Assembly: GCA_902783395.1 (NCBI GenBank)
Contig: CACZRA010000018.1
Location: forward strand, 1-9,516
Direction of reading: 5' to 3'
From: an uncultured Lachnospiraceae bacterium
GTDB lineage: Bacteria; Bacillota; Clostridia; Lachnospirales; Lachnospiraceae
DNA length: 9,516 bases
Both the position numbers and the translations under genes were made by a program. Shown here in pieces: positions 1 to 6,278 of the stretch (positions are counted from its first letter, which is position 1; each line of letters opens with the position of its first letter). A model generated the notes under the pieces. That model was not told the origin of the DNA. It did no database searches and was given only the letters and a program-made list of their open reading frames with translations.

Positions 1-1651
1 CAAAAAGCTTTTCCATTTCCTCATCGCGTATGCCTATCCCGGTATCCGAGACAGATACCAGGATCTTGACCCTTTTCCCGTCAATGTCTTTTTCCAGACA
101 TTTTATCTCAAGGCGCACACTGCCCTTTTCGGTATACTTCACGGCATTGGTGAGAAGGTTGGCGATTATCTGCTTGATCCTCAGCTCGTCTCCAATAAGC
201 CTTGAGGGGAGCGTGCTGTCGGTGATCACCTTGAAATCAAGACCTTTTGTCTCCGTACGGAAGCGTATCAGATTGTAAAGGTCGGTCAGCAGCGTTGTCA
301 GCATGTAATTCTCCCTCACAAGCTCCATCCGTCCCATCTCTATCTTGGAAAAATCAAGGATATCGCTGATTATCCCCAGCAGGCTTATTCCCGCGCTGTT
401 TATATTTTCCGAATATGAGAGGATGTTTTCATCCGTGCTCTCACGGCGAATCATCTCATTCATTCCGAGGATTGCCGTGATCGGAGTCCTGATCTCATGG
501 GACATATTGGAAACAAACGCGCTCTTGGCCGCGTTCGCATCCTCCGCCGCCTGCAGTGCCTTGGCAAGCTCTTCGCTCTTGGATGCCAGCTCCTCCTGCA
601 TCGCAAGCTGCTCTTCAAGCTCCTGCTGCCTGACACGGTTTTCGGTTTCGGTCACCTCTCTTTCAATCTCCGCCCTGGCGGCCTGTCTCTGCTGTATGAA
701 TATAAGAATGAACATCCCCGCAAGCACAAGGGCGGTAAGTATCGACTGTATGAGGCTGCGGAAAATGATGGATTTTGATATGGAATTGATCTGCTCGCTG
801 ATGATGCTCTCACGTATGAGATATGTAAGCATCCAGTCCGTTCCGTGTATCGGGACATAATAAAGCGTCTCCAGTATCCCGTTATAGGTGAAAGAGACCA
901 CTCCGCTGCGGCTTTCGGAAAAATCCTGCAGCAGGTCTTCATATGAATACCCGTCCTCATAATCAGCTCTCTGCATGGCTTCAAGGAGATTATCCTCGCT
1001 TGCAAGGCCGCCCAGCACCATATTGGTCAGGGAAACGCCGTCCCTGGTATAGATATTGCAGAAGGTGGTGTTGTTATTTGACTGCATGGAAACATTCTTC
1101 AGAAGGCTTTCCATATCGATCTCCATAAAGCACGCGACAAGCGTATTGCCTTCAACCCGGAGATTGTCCGTGGGTACGGCGATTATCACCTTCTTATCGT
1201 TGCTCTTAAGGTTTTTGATATGGATCTCGGGTTCCGACATATGCTCATAGTCGATCCCGTATTCGTCAATATCAGACCTCGTTCCCCTGGAGGTATAGAT
1301 AAGTCCGTTCGTATCAACGAACGCGAATTTATCCAGTCCGTACAGCTGCTTTATCCGAAGCTGATATGCCTGAAGGCTTTCGATGCTTGAAAGATCATCT
1401 GAAGTGATAAGCCCCAGAGCAACATCCAGATCATTGATATACTGATCAAGCGCCGATGAGACTACCTGTTCTCTCCTGCCCGCAAGCTCGCTCAGGTACA
1501 GCAGGCTGACATTCCTTACGGCTTCACCGGTATCATTGCTTGCGATCCTTCCCAGCCCGAAGGTTCCGATCGTCATGATGACCGCTATGATAAAACAGCC
1601 GATCGCTGCTATCGAAACAGTATTGGATCCTCCCGATCTTTCATTCTTCAT
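1..1651 (-). CDS. Membrane-bound sensor histidine kinase, C-terminal part missing (cut by window edge)
   Basis: About 550 residues are visible. Seen: a first membrane segment at about residues 12-34; an extracytoplasmic region of about 260 residues with Cache-like features (FVDTNGLIYTS at 111-121, a GTDWMLTY stretch before the second membrane segment); a second membrane segment at about 300-319; a charged coiled coil at 322-375 with no clear HAMP domain; and a HisKA domain with SHEIRTP, phospho-acceptor H385. The ATPase domain has N-box N502 (TNAVKYTEKG) and G1 box D536 (DTGIGI), then the window ends. Family knowledge: it autophosphorylates on His in response to an external ligand. The gene starts inside the end of the hybrid kinase gene (ATGA overlap), with AAAGGAG nine bases upstream, so the two are co-transcribed and probably translationally coupled. 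Its kinase core is roughly two-thirds identical by eye to the first core of that neighbour. A receiver domain may follow beyond the window; this cannot be seen. The ligand is unknown. Confidence 0.93.
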   Translation of the reverse strand, partial: MKNERSGGSNTVSIAAIGCFIIAVIMTIGTFGLGRIASNDTGEAVRNVSLLYLSELAGRREQVVSSALDQYINDLDVALGLITSDDLSSIESLQAYQLRIKQLYGLDKFAFVDTNGLIYTSRGTRSDIDEYGIDYEHMSEPEIHIKNLKSNDKKVIIAVPTDNLRVEGNTLVACFMEIDMESLLKNVSMQSNNNTTFCNIYTRDGVSLTNMVLGGLASEDNLLEAMQRADYEDGYSYEDLLQDFSESRSGVVSFTYNGILETLYYVPIHGTDWMLTYLIRESIISEQINSISKSIIFRSLIQSILTALVLAGMFILIFIQQRQAARAEIEREVTETENRVRQQELEEQLAMQEELASKSEELAKALQAAEDANAAKSAFVSNMSHEIRTPITAILGMNEMIRRESTDENILSYSENINSAGISLLGIISDILDFSKIEMGRMELVRENYMLTTLLTDLYNLIRFRTETKGLDFKVITDSTLPSRLIGDELRIKQIIANLLTNAVKYTEKGSVRLEIKCLEKDIDGKRVKILVSVSDTGIGIRDEEMEKLF

Positions 1652-4600
1652 GCATCAACACTCCTTTTATATTTATTCAGTGCCGCATAGAGCGCTTCCG
1701 GCTCTACAGGCTTGGAAAGATGCTCATTCATGCCGGATTCAAGGGACAGCTTTACATCCTCGTCAAAGGCATTTGCGGTGAGGGCTATGATCGGTATCTC
1801 TTTGGCGTCCGGCCTGTCCATGGCGCGTATCCTCTTTGCGGCGTCGATCCCGCTCAGCTTCGGCATGCGTATATCCATAAGGATCACGTCGTAGGTTCCC
1901 TCCCCGCTTTTCTCAAAGATGGATACCGCCTCGCTTCCGTCAGCCGCATAGTCCGTTTCTACTCCCTGCATATGCAGGATCTTTTCCGTGATCCTTGCAT
2001 TGATCTCCACATCCTCGGCAAGAAGTACCCTGAGACCTGCCAGCGATCTGTTTTTACCGGACTTTCCGACCGTATAACCCTCTCCGCAATAAACCGGAAG
2101 AAGTGACAGCTCCTGCTTCAGGGCAGCCGCGAAAAGCGGCTTTGCGAGGAAACGGTCGACCCCCGCATCCAGCGCCTCTTCCAAAATATCATCCCAGTTG
2201 TAGGTAGTCAGGATGATCCTGATATCATCGCTTCCCTCTCTCTCTCTGATGGCACGTGTCAGCTCGATCCCGTCCATCCCCGGCATCTTCCAGTCAATGA
2301 GAATGAGACGGTACGGCTGCCCGAGCTCATTCTGTTTTTCGATGGCGGAAAGCGCATCCGAACCGTTCAGTACATAATCTGCTTCTATACCTATGGAGGA
2401 AAGTACCGTCAGGGCATGCTCGCAGGCAGTCTCATCATCGTCCGCCACGAGAGTTTTAAGGCTCTCCGGTTCAAACGCGGCTTCCTGATCCGAAGCCTTC
2501 CCGGCAAGTCCCAGAGGAACGGTAACCGTAAACTCGGAACCGGAGCCCTTCTTCGAGCTTACGCTTATCGTACCGCCCATCATATCCACTATTTTCTTTG
2601 TTATCGCAAGCCCAAGCCCCGTGCTTCCGTCCTTGCTTCCCGAGGTCTCATCCCCCTGGGAAAACGGCTCGAATATCACGGGCAGAAATTCCTCATCGAT
2701 CCCTGCTCCCGTATCCCTGACGGCAAATCTGACGAGAGCTTTGCCGGCATCTCTTCCGTCCTCAGATACCTCAAACATCACTTTTCCCGGAGTATCGGTA
2801 TATTTTACGGCATTTCCGAGGATGTTTATCAGCATCTGCTTCAGCTTCATTTCATCGCCGGTGTAATCGTCATCCATCCTGCCGTTTATGCTGCAATTGA
2901 AATCAAGTCCCTTTTCGAGGCACTGCGCCTCTATCATCGTATTTATCTCCTCGATCATATCGCCGAAGGAAAATGCCTCGTTCTTAAGCTTCAGGTTCCC
3001 TGATTCTATCATGCTTATATCAAGCGTATTATTTACTATGGACAGAAGAAGTCTTGCGCTTGAGCCTATCTGGTTGATTATTTCCCTTGTCTCTTCCGTA
3101 AGATCCTCCCGGCGCAGCGCGATATTGTAAAGACCTATGATCGAATTCATCGGAGTCCTTATGGCATGGCTTACGTTTGAAATAAATGCGGTCTTTACCA
3201 TGTTCGCCTGCTCTGCCTCCGAAAGGGCACGGGCAAGCATTTTGTTGCGTTCTTCCTCCACCACCTCAAGAGCCGGAGAAGATCCTCCTTCCGCAGATCC
3301 GTACTTTTCGACGATCTTCTTCAGTGTGTTTTTTATTTCCCTGTATTCCTTTATAAGTGCAGGCGTGTCTTTTGCAAGCTTTTCGAGATCGCGCTCTTTT
3401 CCTGCCTGTTCAAGGGCCTTTGCTTTTTCGGATATCTCCAGGGCCCCTATTGCCTGGGATGTGCTCTTCAGTGAATGGACGTTTATAGTATATGCATCAT
3501 AATCTTCATCGCTCAGGTTTTTCTCGATCTGCTCCGCCTTTGCATCCACGCTCATCGCATAGGTATCCAGCGCGAAAATATAATCATCCGCATCACCGCA
3601 ATATTCTATTCCTTTTTCAGGATCAAGCCCCGCGCATCCGAAGATCATATCCGGAAGCTTTGAGAGCTCATCATCCTCTTCCGGGTAAGCTCCTGCCATT
3701 ATCACGGAGTCAGCCGGCAGATACCTTATCAGCATATGCTCCATTTCATCGACATTCACGGGCTTTGCAAGATAATCCGTGAATCCCGCGCGGATCATTT
3801 TTTCCTTGTCGCCCGATACAGCGCTTGCCGTCAGCGAAATAACGGGAGTCTTTTCGAACTTTTCGGGATACAGAGTCCTCATTTTTTCCAGAGTCTCTAT
3901 TCCGTTCATATGAGGCATCCTGTAATCAAGGAATATGAGATCATAATGATCCGCCCCGAATTTTTCCAGGCATTCCGCCCCGCTTGTGGCTACATCGATA
4001 TGCATCCGGGTTCTTTTTAAGAGCCCCGCTATAACCTGCAGGTTCATGGGCGTATCGTCAACCACAAGGATCCTGATGCCCGGTGCCGTAAAAGCGGACT
4101 GTCCACGCCCGCGTCCCTGACTGTCATGAGTGCTATGTCTGGGATCAAGATCCCCTACAGGGCTGTCGTCAACTATCTTCTGGTCGAGGATAAAGTGAAA
4201 ATGAGATCCCTCACCGTAGGTGCTTTCCACCTCAAGCTTACTGCCCATAATGGAAAGCATCTCGCTCGTAATGGCAAGACCCAGCCCGGATCCTTCTATC
4301 GTACGGGTCTTCTTAAGGTTCAGCCTGTCAAAGGGCTCGAAAAGTCTGTCTATCTCTTCCTCCCGGATACCGATGCCCGTATCCCTGACGGATACCTCAA
4401 TACGGGCATTACCAGCGGTCTTTTCCATAAGCTTTATCTCAAAGACCACGCTGCCCTTCTCGGTATATTTCACGGCGTTTGTCAGAAGGTTTGTTATTAT
4501 CTGCTTTACCCGTATCTCGTCACCGCAAAGCCCGGACGGGAGTGACGGATCTGTCACAAACTTAAGCTCAAGCCCCTTGGCTTCCGCCCTGAACTGGACG

Positions 4601-5370
4601 AGATTATAGAGATCCGTTATAACTGACGCGAGTGAGTATTCATCATGATCGAGCTCCATCCGTCCCGATTCTATCTTTGAAAAATCAAGGATATCGCTTA
4701 TTATCCCGAGCAGGCTCACGCCGGCCTTTCTTATATTCTCAGAGTACTCAAGTATCGATGAATCATCCGCCTCCCGCTGGATCATCTCGTTCATTCCGAG
4801 GATCGCGGTGATGGGCGTCCTTATCTCATGGCTCATATTGGAGAGAAAGGCTGTCTTTGCAACGCTCGCCTGCTCCGCCTCCTCAAGGGCATGCGCCAGG
4901 TTTTCGGAGCGCTCCTTTTCCTCTGCCGCAAGCTTTGAATCGGTGATATCCCAGATAAAGACATAGTAGACCTCGCCATAGCCCGGAAGCATGGAAAAGT
5001 GGCCGCAGTCGCTGACCCAGCGTATGCTGCCGTCCTTTCTTATGATGCGGTAGATCACGTAATCCAGATGGGATCTGTTGGAGGTATCCGCTATCTGGTC
5101 ATCTATTGAGATCTGGGTTTTGTCATAGTCCTCCGGGTGCACCATGCCTTTGAAGGTATTTCCGGTCAGCTCCCGGAATTCCTTCAGGTTTTCACATCCG
5201 AATATGTCGCAGGTGGATTTGTTCACATACAGAAGCTCGGTGGAATCATCCGCCTTATATATGAAAAATCCGCCCGGCATCTGCTCAGCCAGCCACTCTA
5301 TCGCCGGCATGCGTTCCTCGGTCGGTATCAGTTCTGTCAGATCGTCGCTTAATGTCCTGTTTCTGTCCAT
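1648..5370 (-). CDS. Cytosolic multi-domain hybrid histidine kinase with two kinase cores, three receivers and an HPt domain
   Basis: The protein has 1240 residues and no membrane segment or signal peptide. Domains in order: PAS 28-146 (PAS_3-like, HPEDY and RKDGSIRW motifs); HisKA with SHEIRTP, H181; ATPase with N298 and D330 (DTGIGI) and a GSGLGLAI loop; receiver 431-552 (acidic D438/D439, D482, K536); HPt about 585-690 (VHSLKSTS, H632); a coiled linker; a second HisKA with SHAIRTP, H735; a second ATPase with N853 and D886 (DTGAGI) and a STGLGLAI loop; receiver 970-1092 (D977-D979, D1026, K1077); receiver 1112-1232 (E1119/D1120, D1166, K1220). Family knowledge: such proteins run His-Asp-His-Asp phosphorelays. 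The second H-box has Ala where Glu or Asp is normal, so that core may not phosphorylate itself. The start at 5370 has AAGGAA (5376-5381) four to five bases upstream. It is the first gene of an operon with the membrane kinase and lies divergent to the receiver and HD-GYP genes. The signal sensed by PAS is unknown. Confidence 0.96.
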   Translation of the reverse strand: MDRNRTLSDDLTELIPTEERMPAIEWLAEQMPGGFFIYKADDSTELLYVNKSTCDIFGCENLKEFRELTGNTFKGMVHPEDYDKTQISIDDQIADTSNRSHLDYVIYRIIRKDGSIRWVSDCGHFSMLPGYGEVYYVFIWDITDSKLAAEEKERSENLAHALEEAEQASVAKTAFLSNMSHEIRTPITAILGMNEMIQREADDSSILEYSENIRKAGVSLLGIISDILDFSKIESGRMELDHDEYSLASVITDLYNLVQFRAEAKGLELKFVTDPSLPSGLCGDEIRVKQIITNLLTNAVKYTEKGSVVFEIKLMEKTAGNARIEVSVRDTGIGIREEEIDRLFEPFDRLNLKKTRTIEGSGLGLAITSEMLSIMGSKLEVESTYGEGSHFHFILDQKIVDDSPVGDLDPRHSTHDSQGRGRGQSAFTAPGIRILVVDDTPMNLQVIAGLLKRTRMHIDVATSGAECLEKFGADHYDLIFLDYRMPHMNGIETLEKMRTLYPEKFEKTPVISLTASAVSGDKEKMIRAGFTDYLAKPVNVDEMEHMLIRYLPADSVIMAGAYPEEDDELSKLPDMIFGCAGLDPEKGIEYCGDADDYIFALDTYAMSVDAKAEQIEKNLSDEDYDAYTINVHSLKSTSQAIGALEISEKAKALEQAGKERDLEKLAKDTPALIKEYREIKNTLKKIVEKYGSAEGGSSPALEVVEEERNKMLARALSEAEQANMVKTAFISNVSHAIRTPMNSIIGLYNIALRREDLTEETREIINQIGSSARLLLSIVNNTLDISMIESGNLKLKNEAFSFGDMIEEINTMIEAQCLEKGLDFNCSINGRMDDDYTGDEMKLKQMLINILGNAVKYTDTPGKVMFEVSEDGRDAGKALVRFAVRDTGAGIDEEFLPVIFEPFSQGDETSGSKDGSTGLGLAITKKIVDMMGGTISVSSKKGSGSEFTVTVPLGLAGKASDQEAAFEPESLKTLVADDDETACEHALTVLSSIGIEADYVLNGSDALSAIEKQNELGQPYRLILIDWKMPGMDGIELTRAIREREGSDDIRIILTTYNWDDILEEALDAGVDRFLAKPLFAAALKQELSLLPVYCGEGYTVGKSGKNRSLAGLRVLLAEDVEINARITEKILHMQGVETDYAADGSEAVSIFEKSGEGTYDVILMDIRMPKLSGIDAAKRIRAMDRPDAKEIPIIALTANAFDEDVKLSLESGMNEHLSKPVEPEALYAALNKYKRSVDA
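1661..1667 (-). promoter_or_regulatory. Ribosome binding site inside the upstream gene, setting the sensor kinase start
   Basis: On the minus strand AAAGGAG lies nine bases before the ATG at 1651. It is embedded in the last codons of the hybrid kinase gene. The start codon shares bases with that gene's TGA (ATGA, 1648-1651). This supports the chosen start and suggests coupled translation of the two kinases. Confidence 0.8.
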
Positions 5371-5423
5371 ATCGTTTCCTTAGATTTTACAAAGAATTAT
5401 TTATGGCTCCCGGGGTAAATATA

Positions 5424-5442
5424 CTGTCACTATAGTCAACAG
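5424..5442. promoter_or_regulatory. Imperfect dyad with TTGACT box upstream of the hybrid kinase gene
   Basis: CTGT, one base, the perfect palindrome ACTATAGT (5429-5436), two bases, then ACAG form a two-level dyad. On the minus strand the same bases read TTGACT (5439-5434), a good -35-like box pointing to the kinase gene about 65 bases away. No convincing -10 box lies at 16-18 bases from it, so the promoter call is weak. It may be an operator instead. Confidence 0.3.
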
Positions 5443-5484
5443 TGCCAGCGGCTCGCCGGATGAATATGTTTAGTTATACGGTAC

Positions 5485-5517
5485 CACTCGTGCATAGCAC
5501 TCGTAAACGGCACTCAT
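5485..5517 (+). repeat. Three direct CACTCRT repeats with exact 13-base period
   Basis: CACTCGT at 5485-5491, CACTCGT at 5498-5504 and CACTCAT at 5511-5517 begin exactly 13 bases apart. The third runs into the left arm of the hairpin at 5515-5540. Short phased repeats of this kind can be protein-binding sites. They could also be part of a repeated intergenic element. No binding protein is identifiable from the sequence. Confidence 0.55.
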
Positions 5518-5540
5518 AATATGCCAAAGGGCATATTATG
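5515..5540. repeat. Perfect 11-base inverted repeat (hairpin)
   Basis: CATAATATGCC (5515-5525), loop AAAG, GGCATATTATG (5530-5540). Pairing is perfect over 11 bases. There is no T-run on either side, so it is not a standard intrinsic terminator. The region just outside can form an alternative, longer stem: CTCG plus TGCATA (5487-5496) with TATGCA plus CGAG (5537-5548), leaving two bases bulged. Confidence 0.7.
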
Positions 5541-5575
5541 CACGCGAGGGTGGGTTGGGTCCCACCCGTGGCGTG
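5541..5575. repeat. GC-rich hairpin with interrupted stem
   Basis: CACGC (5541-5545) pairs with GCGTG (5571-5575), and GGGTGGG (5548-5554) pairs with CCCACCC (5561-5567). A small internal loop separates the two parts and the apical loop is TTGGGT. It directly abuts the perfect inverted repeat to its left. No T-run follows on either strand. Confidence 0.65.
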
Positions 5576-5770
5576 TATCGAGGTCGACTGTCTCGCAGCG
5601 ATGCTCGAATTTAGTGAGTATGTAGCGCGGAGAAAAATATATCATCCAAGAGCCAAAAACATCTATATTAAAAATATGAAAAATTGTTATAGGCTCTATG
5701 GCCTTAAGCCAACATGAAAAAATCCCCATGGATTACAGTATATATTGCAGGTATTAATTATTCAATATCA

Positions 5771-5800
5771 TGGACATTTACCCGCCCGATGTCTTATAAT
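5771..5800 (+). promoter_or_regulatory. Sigma-70/SigA-type promoter for the receiver and HD-GYP operon
   Basis: The -35 box is TGGACA (5771-5776), the spacer is 18 bases, and the -10 box is a perfect TATAAT (5795-5800). The expected start near 5807 would give a leader of about 80 bases before the receiver gene at 5886. This is the best promoter in the divergent region. It rules out longer versions of the receiver gene starting upstream of it. Confidence 0.75.
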
Positions 5801-5811
5801 AACGATGTTCT

Positions 5812-5838
5812 GGGAAAACGTTCCGTTAAGCGTTTCCC
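5812..5838 (+). promoter_or_regulatory. Leader hairpin upstream of the receiver gene
   Basis: GGGAAAACG (5812-5820) pairs with CGTTTCCC (5831-5838), with one bulged A and a ten-base loop. The loop bases TTCCG (5821-5825) are also complementary to CGGAA at 5840-5844, so a second fold is possible. It does not match a riboswitch class that I recognise. It could stabilise the message 5' end or regulate it. Confidence 0.35.
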
Positions 5839-5885
5839 CCGGAAGTCGTCTGTTCCCGTTATTGATATTAAAGAGGAGTCAGAAA

Positions 5886-6248
5886 ATGAGCCTTATCATG
5901 CTGATAGATGATGACAGTGATATGCTTGAGCTTACAAAGCGCTGGATAACAAAAGCAGGCCATGAAGCCCTGTGCGTAACTTCAGGAAAAGAAGCGCTTG
6001 ATATCCTGAAGACATCAAAGCCCGACCTCATCCTTCTGGATGCGGCCATGCCTGAAATGGACGGCCCCGCTGTTTTCGAAGCCATAAAAGCCGATGAAAG
6101 CATGAGGGATATACCGGTAGTCTTCAGGACCGGTAAGGATGATGAGGAATCCGAAGCACTTCTTAAAGCACTGAATCCGGCAGGAATAGTATCCAAATCC
6201 GAAGGCAGGAACGCACTGCTTACGGCAGTGTCAAAGTTTTCGATCTGA
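5886..6248 (+). CDS. Stand-alone response-regulator receiver domain protein
   Basis: The protein has 120 residues and is a single receiver (CheY-like) domain with no output domain. Seen: acidic cluster D8/D9/D10, phospho-acceptor D52 (LILLDAAMPEMDG), switch T82, and Lys K104. K104 is followed by Ser (SKSEG) rather than the usual Pro. The start ATG has AGAGGAG about seven bases upstream and follows a strong promoter. Family knowledge: it receives phosphate from a histidine kinase or HPt domain, and works by protein contact or as a phosphate sink or shuttle. It sits 30 bases before the receiver/HD-GYP gene, probably in the same transcript, and is divergent to two kinases that are its likely phosphodonors (inference from position). 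A longer frame starting at a TTG at 5745 has no ribosome site and would include the promoter, so it is not used. Confidence 0.9.
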   Translation: MSLIMLIDDDSDMLELTKRWITKAGHEALCVTSGKEALDILKTSKPDLILLDAAMPEMDGPAVFEAIKADESMRDIPVVFRTGKDDEESEALLKALNPAGIVSKSEGRNALLTAVSKFSI

Positions 6249-6278
6249 GAGAAAAAATAAATCAAAAAGGAGCCGTTT

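Larger units (their letters stand above)
5371..5885. other. Divergent intergenic region between kinase operon and receiver/HD-GYP operon
   Basis: This 515-base gap has no convincing gene. From left to right it holds a dyad with a TTGACT box (5424-5442), three phased CACTCRT repeats (5485-5517), two strong hairpins (5515-5540 and 5541-5575), and weaker pairing at 5578-5607 (TCGAG with CTCGA). An AT-rich stretch follows, flanked by an AGAGCC/GGCTCT inverted repeat (5649-5654 and 5692-5697) that encloses an ATATT/AATAT stem. The plus-strand promoter and leader come last. Open frames crossing it lack ribosome sites and run through the hairpins. The middle part is much more structured and GC-rich than its right flank. 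Confidence 0.7.

Noticed and set aside
2416..3003. Plus-strand open frame of 195 codons antisense to the hybrid kinase
   Set aside because: It lies wholly within a clear multi-domain gene, has no domain of its own, and such antisense frames occur throughout 1-5370.
5515..5575. The two intergenic hairpins as transcription terminators
   Set aside because: Neither is followed by a T-run on either strand, and no gene ends here.
5514..5729. Minus-strand open frame of 71 codons in the divergent intergenic region
   Set aside because: No ribosome site precedes its ATG, it runs through both hairpins and the phased repeats, and its product has no recognisable domain.
5745..5885. Upstream extension of the receiver gene from a TTG codon
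   Set aside because: The extension contains the TATAAT promoter, has no ribosome site, and the added residues precede a receiver that already starts normally at 5886.
5714..5911. Plus-strand open frame of 65 codons beginning MKKSPW
   Set aside because: No ribosome site; it includes the operon promoter and overlaps the well-supported receiver start in another frame.
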